Below, piece by piece: positions 1-9,192 of a DNA stretch of 64,000 bases. Source of the stretch: Candidatus Altimarinota bacterium (GTDB taxonomy: Bacteria > Cyanobacteriota > Cyanobacteriia > Cyanobacteriales > Microcystaceae); NCBI GenBank assembly GCA_012031035.1, contig JAAUUT010000006.1:1-64000 (forward strand), written 5' to 3'. The position numbers were made by a program, and so were the translations under genes. The number at the start of each line of letters is the position of its first letter. The stretch's first letter is position 1. The notes below the pieces were generated by a model. The model did not search any database, had not been told where the DNA came from, and saw only the letters and a list, made by a program, of their open reading frames with translations.

Positions 1-141
1 CCTCACGTCGTTTATTGCTGGGATTTCATCAGCTTATTGAGAGCATGAATCAATTTCAACCCTTTTATTCTTCTGGGTAAACTAACTTATTTATTATGAA
101 TTGATTTCGGAGAGTGACAAAAGAGGGATAATTATCCTGAA

Positions 142-1437
142 GTGAACGAATTTGAATCTATCAGTCACAAAGCTGGCTACACTCTCACTCATGAGTTTAA
201 TGATAGCTGGCAAATTCGCAATAACTTTGCTGTCACTATAGCAAGTTTTAACATCAGAGATACTTACCGAGTTGGAGTAATAGACGATCGCTTTATAACC
301 TTTGCCACCTTTGAAGCGGATACTAATGATGAAAACTACTTTTCACAAATTGACTTACTTGGAAAATTTAGAACTGGATCGATTTCGCATCAGATTTTAG
401 TTGGCTTTGATTTCAACTACTTTACAGGCAGTTACGCTGGTTCTGGAAATTATGATGATACGATAATACCTCCTTTGGATATTCGGAATCCGAATTATAA
501 TGCTCTGAGAAGAAGACCTGAAGTTTTTCCAGATACGACGTTTGTATCCGATAGACAATCCTATGGATTGTACCTTCAGGATCAAATTACCTTTAACGAT
601 CAATGGAAGTTATTGATTGGTGGGCGCTACGACTGGATATCTGAAGAATCAGGGAATGTTCCTACTGGTACTGTACAAGATGTTCCAGAACAAAATGATG
701 GAGCCTTTAGCCCCCGCATTGGATTAGTCTATCAGCCAAGCAAAAATGTTTCGCTTTACGCCAGCTATAGTCGATCGTTTAACCCGGCGATAGGACGTAA
801 TCCAGATGGTAGAATTTTTGAACCAACTAAGGGAACGCAATACGAAGTCGGAGTTAAGACTGATTTTCTCGATGGTAGACTTTCAGCTACTTTGGCAGCC
901 TACAACATTACAAAGACGAATGTGTTGACTCCAGACCCCGATCCCATCCTGGCGCAACGAGGTTTCCAGGTGCAAGTTGGGGAACAACGCAGTCGCGGGA
1001 TTGAGCTAGATGTGGCAGGTGAAATTTTACCTGGTTGGAAACTCACTGCCTCCTATGCTCTTACTGATGCGACAGTCACCGTTGATAATTCTATTCCGAG
1101 TAAGGTGGATAATCGTCTTGCGAACGTACCGCAAAATCAGGCAAGTCTCTGGACAACCTACGAAATTCAGCAGGGAGGTTTGCAGGGGTTGGGATTTGGA
1201 TTTGGATTATTTTACGTGGGTGAGCGTCAAGGTGATTTAGCAAACTCGTTTCAAGTCGGTGATTATCTACGGACTGATGCGGCGGTTTACTACCGACGAA
1301 ATGGATTTAATGCAGCGATCAACATCCGTAATCTTTTTGATATAGATTATGCGAACTCAGTCGCTTTTGGCGATCCTCAAGGTATTGATAGAGGAGAACC
1401 ATTTACCATTATTGGTTCTATTGGGTGGGAGTTTTAA
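142..1437 (+). pseudogene. TonB-dependent siderophore receptor, 5'-truncated
   Basis: This encodes the C-terminal part of an outer-membrane beta-barrel receptor of the FhuA/FecA siderophore class. The 431 residues cover barrel strands only, including SLYASYSRSFNPAIG, FEPTKGTQYEVGVK and a final aromatic WEF. Intact family members run about 700-850 residues with a TonB box and plug domain, and both are absent here. The only available start is GTG at 142. All three upstream frames contain stops (in this frame TGA at 46-48, 97-99 and 112-114), so the 5' part is lost rather than merely frameshifted. The unrelated frame ending at TAA 78-80 may be the tail of another gene. The stop overlaps the start of the binding-protein gene by one base (TAATG), so the two were built as an operon. 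The family is certain; whether any product is made is doubtful. Confidence 0.8.
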
Positions 1438-2441
1438 TGAGAAAAAAAGTAATTTATAGAATTACTCTATTCCTACTTTTCTTGACAGCTACTGTTTCCA
1501 TTGCACTCACAGCTTGCAATGGCAAGCTGCCGTGGCTGACAAATTCAATGGCTGTGCGAAATCCTCCGTTAAGTTTGGCACAAAAACCAGTAGCGACAAA
1601 AATCGTCAACCATGCTTTTGGTCAAGTTGAAATTCCACTTCATCCCCAACGAATTGTTGTATTAGATGGTGATAATGTCTTTCTTCTTGATGCGTTATCG
1701 GCACTAGGGATAAAGCCAGTCGGTTTAACTCGCTGTTCTAACTGTATACATTCAGATGCTTTTAGTGAATTTTTGGGCGATGTTCCGATTGTAGGCAACA
1801 ACGAACAACCTTCTTTAGAAAAAATTCTCAGCCTCAAGCCCGATCTGATTTTAGGGTATAAGTGGCAAAAAAGTTTCTATCCACTACTGTCTGCGATCGC
1901 ACCTACAGTGATGATAGATATTTACTCTGGTGGAAACGATTTTCAAAGAAATTTCAAATATCTAGCTGAAATCCTAAATAAGAGCGATCGAGTTGAGGGA
2001 ATTTTAGCCCAATACAATGAGCGAATTCAAAAATTTCGGCAACAGTTCGGAGAAAAACTGAAAACTAAGACAGTATCTTTACTTGCTTTTTGGGGATCGA
2101 CAGTTCATGTTTACAAACCAGAGCTTCTTTTTTATGCCAAAGTGATGAGCGATGCAGGTCTACAATTTATCCCGGCTTATAAGACTCTAAAAAATGATTA
2201 TTTAAGACTCAATCTTGAGACGGTTTCTGATTGGGATGCTGATTTTTTGTTTATAGAATTTTATTATCAAGAAGAATTTGAAGATCTCAAATCATTATTG
2301 TTTTTCAAAGAACCAATTTGGTCAACCTTGAAAGCTGTTCGCAATAAACAAGTATATATAATGACTGAGAGTGGCGGAGGCCCAATTACAGCTAATCAGT
2401 TGATTGATGAACTTTATGGATATTTCAGTAGCAAGCTTTAA
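1437..2441 (+). CDS. Iron-siderophore ABC transporter substrate-binding lipoprotein
   Basis: This is a periplasmic binding protein of the FecB/FhuD/BtuF type, which delivers ferric siderophore to an inner-membrane ABC importer. The start is ATG 1437, which overlaps the receptor stop and has GGAG at 1428-1431; an in-frame GTG at 1425 is less likely. The protein has 334 residues. Its N-terminus is a lipoprotein signal (MRKK, then a hydrophobic stretch, then lipobox LTAC with Cys27). Next comes HAFGQVEIPLHPQRIVVLD, the usual first beta-strand of the family, and LKPDLILGYKW further in. Permease and ATPase genes are not adjacent, so the partners must be elsewhere. No Fur box can be judged because the upstream promoter region is missing. 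Substrate specificity cannot be read from the sequence. Confidence 0.88.
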   Translation: MRKKVIYRITLFLLFLTATVSIALTACNGKLPWLTNSMAVRNPPLSLAQKPVATKIVNHAFGQVEIPLHPQRIVVLDGDNVFLLDALSALGIKPVGLTRCSNCIHSDAFSEFLGDVPIVGNNEQPSLEKILSLKPDLILGYKWQKSFYPLLSAIAPTVMIDIYSGGNDFQRNFKYLAEILNKSDRVEGILAQYNERIQKFRQQFGEKLKTKTVSLLAFWGSTVHVYKPELLFYAKVMSDAGLQFIPAYKTLKNDYLRLNLETVSDWDADFLFIEFYYQEEFEDLKSLLFFKEPIWSTLKAVRNKQVYIMTESGGGPITANQLIDELYGYFSSKL

Positions 2442-2754
2442 ACCTATGAGCAAGTATATGCTTATTACCAATGAGCGATGGGGATAAAGATCGCTTGGTT
2501 CGATGTTACGCGATGGATAAATGATTACTGCTGCTCGTAGTCTTTAGTAAAACTGAGAAAATAGCAATTTTTGTCAGATTCGTAAATTATAAAAGCGATC
2601 GCAAATATTATTTGCTTTGCTAACTCGCTTCGCCTGCGGAATGTGGGATAAAAAATTCACATCGTGAGATCTCCTTGCTATTCCACGCGCTCTGCCTACA
2701 GACTTTGATTCTTGGTAAAATGGTCAAGCTAAGGTAGGTAAAAGCAACGAATCG
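2442..2754. other. Intergenic spacer upstream of pheT
   Basis: About 310 bases with no credible gene on either strand. It holds a HIP1 octamer near 2594 and a GC-rich inverted-repeat remnant around 2617-2700 (cgcttcgcctgcgg and relatives), of the kind scattered through cyanobacterial spacers. A TAAAAT at 2716-2721 could serve as a -10 element for pheT, but no convincing -35 is seen. Confidence 0.4.
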
Positions 2755-5190
2755 ATGAAAATTTCTGTAAATTGGCTGCGCGAACTAATAGATATCGCCA
2801 TGACTCCCGAAGAATTAGCCGAAACATTAACGATGGCTGGCTTAGAAGTAGAAGAACTTGAAGATCGTCGCCAATTAGCTAATGGCGTTGTCATCGGAAA
2901 AATCGTCGATCGCCAACCCCATCCTAACGCTGATAAGCTAAGCGTCTGTCAAGTCGATGTCGGACAAAGTACGCCGTTAAATATCGTCTGCGGCGCACCT
3001 AACGCGCAAGCAGATATTTATGTCCCCGTGGCGACTCCCAACACTTATTTACCTGCTATTGACCTCAAGATTCGTCCGACTAAATTGCGTGGCGTTCGTT
3101 CGGAAGGAATGATTTGTTCTCTCGCAGAATTGGGGTTAGAAAAGGAATCGGAAGGGATTCATATTTTCTCGGATGACAATCTGAAATTGGGTTCAGATGT
3201 TCGTCCGCTGTTGGGTTTGGATGATGTAATTATCGATATCTCGCCGACGGCTAATCGTGCTGATGCGTTGAGTATGGTAGGAGTGGCGCGGGAAGTTGCT
3301 GCCCTTACAGGTGCTTCGCTACACCTTCCTCAAGTTGCTTCCATGTCTCTTGAGTCGGGAGATGGGATTTTAAATTTAAAAGTTGAGGATAAACAAGCTT
3401 GTCCGGCTTATATTGGCACGGTTATTGAAGGGGTTAAAATTGCCCCGTCTCCGAAATGGTTGCAGAGACGATTGCAAGCTGCTGGCGTTCGGCCGATTAA
3501 TAACGTGGTTGATGTAACCAATTATATTCTTTTAGAGTGGGGTCAACCGCTTCACGCTTTCGATCGCGATCGCCTTCAAGCTTTTGCAAGCAGCAAGGAC
3601 TTGACAATTGGCGTTAGATATGCCAAAGAAAAAGAATCGTTCAAAACCCTCGACGGTCAGACGCGATCGCTCAAAGCTCAAAACTTATTAATTACCGCCA
3701 ACGATCGCCCCGTTGCCCTAGCAGGGGTTATGGGAGGCGAGGAAACCGAAGTTTATGAAGGAACGCAAAACCTCGTCCTAGAAGCCGCCCTCTTCGATCC
3801 CGTCGTCACGCGGCGTTCTTCTCGCGCTCAAAGTCTGCGTACAGAATCCTCTGCTCGTTACGAACGAGGAGTAAACCAAGCCGAATTAGAAACGGCTTGT
3901 AATAGAGCGATCGCGCTTATCATAGAACTTGCAGGCGGTAAACCTATCGCTCAAACGACAGCCGACGCGAGAGCCAATTTATCCAACCAATTTATCGAAC
4001 TGCGACTCGCTCGCCTCAATCAAGTCTTAGGAAATGTTAAAAAGGGAAATGCGATCGGACAAATCGAAGCCAAAGATGTCGAGCGAATCCTCACCGATTT
4101 GGGCTGTAAACTAGAGCTAGTAGCAGGTAAGAGCGACGTTTGGACGGTTATCGTTCCCCCGTATCGCTATCGAGACTTAGAAAGAGAAATAGATCTGATT
4201 GAAGAAGTTGCTCGTCTCTACGGTTACGATCGCTTCCTCGACAAACTTCCCGACAAAACCGAACCAGGCAAACTCTCTACCGAATATCGAGTTCAGCGTC
4301 AGCTTAGAGAAGCGTTTCGCGCCGTCGGACTTACCGAAGTCGTTCAATATTCCCTCGTCAAACCAGGAAAAGAGGAAGTCGTCATCGCTAATCCCCTTTT
4401 CGTCGAATATTCTGCTTTGCGGACAAATTTACTTGATGGATTAATTAATGCCTTCGAGTATAACCAGTCTCAGGGAAATAGAGGGTTAGATGCTTTTGAA
4501 ATTGGTCGAACCTTCCGGCGAGCGGGAGAAAATATAGAAGAAACCGACTTAGTAGCGGGAATTGTTGGCGGCGACCTCATTAGCGAAGGACGTTGGACGA
4601 GAAGCGGTAAAGCCTCGCCGATGACGTGGTACGAAGCCAAAGGGCTTTTAGAAAGCATTTTCGATCGCCTGGGTTTATCGGTAGAATATCAAAGCGACAA
4701 CAAAGATAGCCGCTTGCACCCCGGACGTACTGCTTCTTTGTGGCTGGGTGGCAAGCGTTTGGGCAGTTTCGGACAATTGCATCCTCAATTGAGACAGGAA
4801 AAAGGTTTGTTAGATGCGGTTTATGCTTTTGAGATGAGTTTCAGCATCTTATTAGACGCACTGACTTGTGAAGCGTTATTAACTCCGCATTTTCGTCCTT
4901 ATTCTACCTATCCAGCCCTCGAACGGGATTTGGCATTTTTTGCCCCTGTTAAAGTATCCGTCGCCGAGTTAATTAAAGAAATGAAGAAAGCAGGTGGCGA
5001 TTTACTGGACAAGGTGGAATTGTTCGATGAATATCGCGGCGAAAACGTCCCCGATGGACAGAGGAGTTTAGCATATAGCTTGACATATCGAACGGGCGAT
5101 CGCACGCTTACCGATGAAGAAGTCGAACCCGTCCACAATAAAATCCGAGAGGTGTTAGTCAATAAATTTAAGGTTACCTTGCGAAGTTAG
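2755..5190 (+). CDS. pheT: Phenylalanine--tRNA ligase beta subunit
   Basis: PheT pairs with PheS as an alpha2-beta2 enzyme that charges tRNA-Phe in the cytoplasm. The 811 residues match the usual length. In order one sees the N-terminal [14 protein letters not shown] segment, the OB-fold tRNA-binding (EMAP-like) domain to about residue 150, the B3/B4 editing domain, the B5 domain, the catalytic-like core with [19 protein letters not shown], and a C-terminal ferredoxin-fold anticodon-binding domain ([20 protein letters not shown]). Start ATG 2755 matches the conserved N-terminus. pheS is not adjacent, which is common in cyanobacteria. A factor-independent terminator candidate follows at 5274-5299. 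Nothing looks abnormal in the reading frame. Confidence 0.97.
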   Translation: MKISVNWLRELIDIAMTPEELAETLTMAGLEVEELEDRRQLANGVVIGKIVDRQPHPNADKLSVCQVDVGQSTPLNIVCGAPNAQADIYVPVATPNTYLPAIDLKIRPTKLRGVRSEGMICSLAELGLEKESEGIHIFSDDNLKLGSDVRPLLGLDDVIIDISPTANRADALSMVGVAREVAALTGASLHLPQVASMSLESGDGILNLKVEDKQACPAYIGTVIEGVKIAPSPKWLQRRLQAAGVRPINNVVDVTNYILLEWGQPLHAFDRDRLQAFASSKDLTIGVRYAKEKESFKTLDGQTRSLKAQNLLITANDRPVALAGVMGGEETEVYEGTQNLVLEAALFDPVVTRRSSRAQSLRTESSARYERGVNQAELETACNRAIALIIELAGGKPIAQTTADARANLSNQFIELRLARLNQVLGNVKKGNAIGQIEAKDVERILTDLGCKLELVAGKSDVWTVIVPPYRYRDLEREIDLIEEVARLYGYDRFLDKLPDKTEPGKLSTEYRVQRQLREAFRAVGLTEVVQYSLVKPGKEEVVIANPLFVEYSALRTNLLDGLINAFEYNQSQGNRGLDAFEIGRTFRRAGENIEETDLVAGIVGGDLISEGRWTRSGKASPMTWYEAKGLLESIFDRLGLSVEYQSDNKDSRLHPGRTASLWLGGKRLGSFGQLHPQLRQEKGLLDAVYAFEMSFSILLDALTCEALLTPHFRPYSTYPALERDLAFFAPVKVSVAELIKEMKKAGGDLLDKVELFDEYRGENVPDGQRSLAYSLTYRTGDRTLTDEEVEPVHNKIREVLVNKFKVTLRS

Positions 5191-5273
5191 TTAACGCTTT
5201 CTTCGGTAGAAAATTGGCTTTGTCGTTTTGCAAGAGCGCGATCGCCAAATCATATCCTGATTCAGCACCGCCC

Positions 5274-5299
5274 AAAATCCAATAGTAACTGGATTTTTT
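5274..5299 (+). terminator. Rho-independent terminator of pheT
   Basis: A perfect 8-bp stem (aaaatcca / tggatttt) with an 8-base loop runs directly into a T-run ending at 5299. It lies about 85 bases past the pheT stop. Confidence 0.55.
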
Positions 5300-5442
5300 A
5301 GAGCAGCGAGCGCGCCAAGCGAAAATTTTCTCCTTAATTCTAAAACATCCCGCAATGATGCAATGCCTTCAAAACTGTACCTGTTTCTGCTTGAAGCATT
5401 ACGCATTCACCAACACCAAAAATTCTGTCTTTGGGTATACGT

Positions 5443-5500
5443 GCATTAAATGTGACAAACTCTTTTAATGCGTTACAATTTTTAACAAAGTTTGTAACGC
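5443..5500. promoter_or_regulatory. Two adjacent inverted repeats upstream of the SDR gene
   Basis: Two dyads sit back to back just before the dehydrogenase gene. The first is GCATTAAA (5443-5450) with TTTAATGC (5464-5471). The second is GCGTTACAA (5470-5478) with TTGTAACGC (5492-5500). Both are 8-9 bp perfect arms with 12-13-base spacers, and the second ends 20 bases before the ATG. This looks like a repressor-type operator pair. The cognate regulator is unknown and no TetR or MarR gene is adjacent. Confidence 0.45.
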
Positions 5501-5520
5501 TTCTGACACTCAATATTATG

Positions 5521-6296
5521 AAAACTGCGTTGATAACCGGTGCTTCTTCTGGAATTGGTGCTGCTTTTGCCAGAGAATTAGCCGCTTGCCAAACCGATCT
5601 GATCTTAGTCGCTCGCTCGCAAGATAAACTACAGCGACTTGCCGAACAATTGCAAGAGAAATTTCAGATTCGCACTGAAATCATCTTACAAGATTTAACT
5701 CAGACAGGAGCAGCGCGATCGCTATACGACGCGATCGCCCAAAAGGATGGAAGATAGATTTACTAATCAACAATGCAGGATTTGGGGACTATGGCGCGTT
5801 TGTCGATAGAGAGTTACAAAGACAAGTTGATATGATTCAACTGAATATCACTGCATTAGTTGAATTAACCTATCTCTTTTTACCTCAGATGAAGCAGCGT
5901 GGTTCTGGAGGAATTATTAATGTTTCTTCGATCGCAGGTTTTCAACCGTTGCCTTATATGTCTGTTTACGCTGCGACTAAAGCATTTGTTCTTAATTTTA
6001 GCGAAGCACTTTGGGCAGAAAATAAAGATTCTGGCGTTCGTATTTTAGCACTTTGTCCGGGAGCCACAGAATCTAATTTTTTCAAAGAAGCTGAGTTTCC
6101 TTCTGCTTTTGCAAGCAAGAATAAAGGTGGCTATATATCAGCAGAAGAGGTCGTTAGAGATGCCCTCAAAGCTTTAGAAAAAAATCACTCTACTATAGTA
6201 ACGGGAGGGGCTGCAAATCAGCTTATCGTTAATTTACCTCGCTTTTTCCCCCGCGATTGGTTAGTCAGTACGGTAGAAAAACAGTTTAAAGCTTAG
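5521..6296 (+). pseudogene. Short-chain dehydrogenase/reductase, frameshifted
   Basis: A classical SDR NAD(P)-dependent oxidoreductase, cytoplasmic, substrate unknown. Frame one begins at ATG 5521 with the Rossmann motif TGASSGIG and stops at 5755-5757. The protein resumes one base out of phase at 5751 with KIDLLINNAGFG (NNAG motif), then NVSSIAG (catalytic Ser), YAATK (catalytic Tyr and Lys) and LCPGATESNF. Restoring one base near 5748-5752 gives a continuous 258-residue protein, the normal SDR length, with every catalytic residue present. This is therefore a single-base deletion, either recent decay or a sequencing error. Two inverted repeats lie just upstream. The gene is monocistronic and converges on the minus-strand cluster that follows. 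Confidence 0.85.
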
Positions 6297-6345
6297 GCTA
6301 TATGACAATAAACCTCTTGCCTAACTCAAAAACGAGCGTTTAAAT

Positions 6346-6429
6346 CCAGGGAAAAGGGGAAAACAAACATTTATTTTTTCCCTTTCCCCTAAAACTGCAA
6401 GAAATCTATTTAAATTGCCTAGGCAATTT
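6346..6429. terminator. Convergent terminator region: purine/pyrimidine hairpin plus palindrome
   Basis: Between two converging genes, an A/G-rich arm (agggaaaaggggaaaa) faces a T/C-rich arm (ttttttccctttcccct), and an 18-bp perfect palindrome follows at 6412-6429 (aaattgcct/aggcaattt). Together they could end transcription in both directions. Confidence 0.4.
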
Positions 6430-6477
6430 TAGGTAGCGCGATTGTTTGTGAATTATTTTGCACATATAAAAAATATT

Positions 6478-7017
6478 TTAGCGATCGCGCGAACCAATAG
6501 ATATTAAATAATTGCGAAGAAGGCTTTCAAATTGATAAAGATAGGCAATAACAATTAATTGAATCAGCGTCATAACGGTTAGAAATGGTTTGATAACAAC
6601 CCACCAATCCCATAAATTATCGAGAGATTTAATCTCAGGCGGTAAAAAGAATGCAAAAAGACTGCCGCTTATTAGTGTTGCGATCGCGAGTGCCTGCCAG
6701 CCAAACAATCCTTCCCACCAACTAATTAAACCTGGAAAAAATCCTTCAACTTTACCGATTTCTAGCGATCTAGTATTGGGAAAAAAGCGATCTAGGATAT
6801 AATGTAACCCATGATGCACGACGGCAATTAATACAATAGGAGAAAGTAAAAATAGACTATATACTATAAGTTTTTCTCTCAAAGAAAAAGGTAAAAAATA
6901 ATTCAGAAGTAAATAAACTAGCTGAAAAACATAAGCCAATCCTCTTGACAGTAAAATGACAAGAAAAGAACTCAGCCAAGCATTAATATTTGGTATCCAA
7001 GCTGGTAAATTATTCAT
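6478..7017 (-). CDS. Multi-spanning membrane protein, last gene of the dynamin cluster
   Basis: I do not recognise a family for this 179-residue protein. It is mostly hydrophobic, with about four membrane segments (roughly residues 13-43, 48-68, 105-127 and 143-163). The loops contain many Trp residues (FPGLISWWEGLFGWQ, LDNLWDWWVVIKPF). There are no Cys clusters or nucleotide-binding motifs. It starts 23 bases after the stop of dynamin-like gene 1, so it is very probably co-transcribed with it. Its position suggests an inner- or thylakoid-membrane partner for the GTPases, but that is inference from context only. Confidence 0.7.
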   Translation of the reverse strand: MNNLPAWIPNINAWLSSFLVILLSRGLAYVFQLVYLLLNYFLPFSLREKLIVYSLFLLSPIVLIAVVHHGLHYILDRFFPNTRSLEIGKVEGFFPGLISWWEGLFGWQALAIATLISGSLFAFFLPPEIKSLDNLWDWWVVIKPFLTVMTLIQLIVIAYLYQFESLLRNYLISIGSRDR

Positions 7018-7040
7018 AATTAGTATCTTTCCAATAAGTA

Positions 7041-9122
7041 TTAACCAATCGCTTGCAAAAAATCTTGATAAGAAGTTTCGATTTTTTGTGATTCTAATTC
7101 AACATCTGATTCTAAGTTTTTCAAGCGTTGCAGTTCGGTTTCTTTGTTAATTTCAGACGATTCTTTTTGCTTGACTAAATTGTCTAATTCAGATTTACGA
7201 GATTGAATGTCTTGGTTCATGCGATCGCTTACTTCTCTTTCGTAAGCTTCAAAACATTCTTTGATTGCATCGTGAATGGGTTGCCAATGTTGTTGTGAAA
7301 CTTGAGGTAAGTAGCGCAGCAACTCTTTTTTAGCAGCTTTAACTAATTGTTTGCGTGCTTCATCAGCTTGCAAAAGTCCAATTCCTAATCCTAAAAGCGC
7401 AAAACCAATAGGCCCTAAAACAACTCCTGTCAAAGCAGTAATTATGCCGCCAATTCCTACCGATGCTGTAAAATTTAAAAGGATATTTTTCCAATCAAAA
7501 CCCGCACCCGCTAACGCCACTCCGGCAATATTTCCCCTTGCTAATGAGAAGATTCCTACCGCCCATTTTGCCCAAGTTGGAGAGGTATCATCTTCATTAG
7601 CATAGCCCATGACGGGAGGTAATGTTTGTCCCGTTAATTTTTCGGTAATTCTGTTAGTAACTTTGGTATAGGAAGCACCATAATTAGTAGCGCTGCGAGA
7701 TAATTGAGCGAAAGCTGATTCCATTTCTTTTTCAGCACTAAGACTCCATTCTGATAATTTATCGCCTATATATCGCTCGAAAGCTTGTCTAAGTTCTTTT
7801 TCAAATACTTCTCGTTTACCTGCTGACAGAAAATCGAGAAAGTTTAAATTGGGTTGATAGCGCAAAAAATCGTTTTCAAAAGTATCGTCTAAATTCATCA
7901 CATAATCTCGAAAAGAATCGGCAATTTTCTTTGCTTTATTATCTCGTACTGCATGAATTTCTTGGGTAAAGCGATCGCAGATTTCATTTAATTGTTGAAA
8001 TTCGGGTTCTACGGAATTAATTTTCTGTTTTAAATCGTTAATATCTCGATCCAAAAGAGACACGCGGCGGTCTACTGCTTCGCGAACGTTACTATGAGTT
8101 TGTCGCGCGATCGTTCGTGCTTGTCGCAATTCAAATATCGCTCTTTCTTTGGTTAAAAATGTGTTGAGAGAAGCAAGAAATTCAGGATACCCCGTTCCTT
8201 CTAAAGAAGCGTTAGTATCTTTAATTCGCCGACGCAAGGCAATAATTGAGGATAACTCAAAGACTCTTTCATCATACATATCGTATCCATCTATCTGGCA
8301 ATACTCTAATAGATTGGCTTTAAATACTCGTCTTAGTTTTTCTTCTGCTTCTCCTAATTCTTCTTCATCATCTGGATCGATCAAACTTTCTTTAACCTGA
8401 TCCCAAGCATTGATTAAAAAGAAAACCGTTAAACCGCGATCTTTTAAATAGTTTTCTAAGTAACGTCGTTCTCCCAACGTACAAGGTTGCGATGCTCTTA
8501 AAACGAAAAGAATCGCGTGACAATTATTAATATATCCTAGAGAAAGTTCGTTTCTAGCTTCGGTATCGTTGAGTCCAGGACTATCAACAATCTCAATACC
8601 TTTTTCTAATAGTGGTAAAGGATATTCTACTACTGCATGACTGATAGTAGGAAAAGCTAGCTGTTTTTCTCGTTCTAATCTTTTTGCTTCGGCAGGATCG
8701 ATAGTATAGCGTTGTCTAAATGTTTTAAAATCGATCTTTTCTGGAGGAGTATTATCGTTAAAATAAACAGTTACTTGTTTTTCATTACCATATCGCAAAA
8801 TGGTTAGTAGTGCAGTACAAGGATTGACATCGCTAGGTAATAGATTTTCTCCAATTAAGGCATTGAGTAAGGTGCTTTTACCTCGCTTCATATCACCTAA
8901 AACTAGCAGTCGGAATACCCCTTCTCGCAAGTTTTTACCAATCTTTTTAAGATCTTCTATATTACTATCTAATGCTAACTTTCCTGATGTTGTTTCCCCT
9001 TCAGACTCTGCTTTTTTTATAGTGTTAGCAATATTGTTTAAGTAATTCGATATTTCAGAACGAAATTGAATCACTCGTCCTAATTCGTTAAGAAAGTTTT
9101 GAGGTTCGATTTTGTTGCTCAT
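7041..9122 (-). CDS. Bacterial dynamin-like GTPase, copy 1
   Basis: A large GTPase of the bacterial dynamin family, 693 residues, expected to bind and remodel membranes. The GTPase motifs are complete: P-loop GDMKRGKS at residues 76-83, switch I PCTALLT near 101-107, DSPG at 180-183 and NAWD at 238-241. Long helical stalk segments follow. A strongly hydrophobic stretch (GFDWKNILLNFTASVGIGG onward, roughly residues 530-585) is the membrane-inserting paddle, and a further coiled coil ends the chain. Two close paralogues follow the same plan at 9193 and 12322, so the three arose by tandem duplication. It lies 70 bases after copy 2, with a heptamer repeat in the gap, and 23 bases before the membrane-protein gene. 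Cellular role is unknown; family members act in membrane repair, fusion or phage resistance. Confidence 0.92.
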   Translation of the reverse strand: MSNKIEPQNFLNELGRVIQFRSEISNYLNNIANTIKKAESEGETTSGKLALDSNIEDLKKIGKNLREGVFRLLVLGDMKRGKSTLLNALIGENLLPSDVNPCTALLTILRYGNEKQVTVYFNDNTPPEKIDFKTFRQRYTIDPAEAKRLEREKQLAFPTISHAVVEYPLPLLEKGIEIVDSPGLNDTEARNELSLGYINNCHAILFVLRASQPCTLGERRYLENYLKDRGLTVFFLINAWDQVKESLIDPDDEEELGEAEEKLRRVFKANLLEYCQIDGYDMYDERVFELSSIIALRRRIKDTNASLEGTGYPEFLASLNTFLTKERAIFELRQARTIARQTHSNVREAVDRRVSLLDRDINDLKQKINSVEPEFQQLNEICDRFTQEIHAVRDNKAKKIADSFRDYVMNLDDTFENDFLRYQPNLNFLDFLSAGKREVFEKELRQAFERYIGDKLSEWSLSAEKEMESAFAQLSRSATNYGASYTKVTNRITEKLTGQTLPPVMGYANEDDTSPTWAKWAVGIFSLARGNIAGVALAGAGFDWKNILLNFTASVGIGGIITALTGVVLGPIGFALLGLGIGLLQADEARKQLVKAAKKELLRYLPQVSQQHWQPIHDAIKECFEAYEREVSDRMNQDIQSRKSELDNLVKQKESSEINKETELQRLKNLESDVELESQKIETSYQDFLQAIG

Positions 9123-9129
9123 TTTTTAA

Positions 9130-9159
9130 AGGGAATAGGGAATAGGGAGTAGGGAGTAA
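9130..9159. repeat. Heptanucleotide tandem repeat (AGGGANT type)
   Basis: Four or so imperfect units of the form agggaat/agggagt lie between dynamin copies 1 and 2. The same unit occurs at 14397 and, reversed, at 14837. Confidence 0.6.
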
Positions 9160-9192
9160 ATTACTATTAATTTTTAAATGCGTATTATTTTG

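Noticed and set aside
5191-5406. 71-codon minus-strand ORF after pheT
   Set aside because: It overlaps the pheT terminator hairpin (5274-5299) and has no protein-like features or ribosome site.
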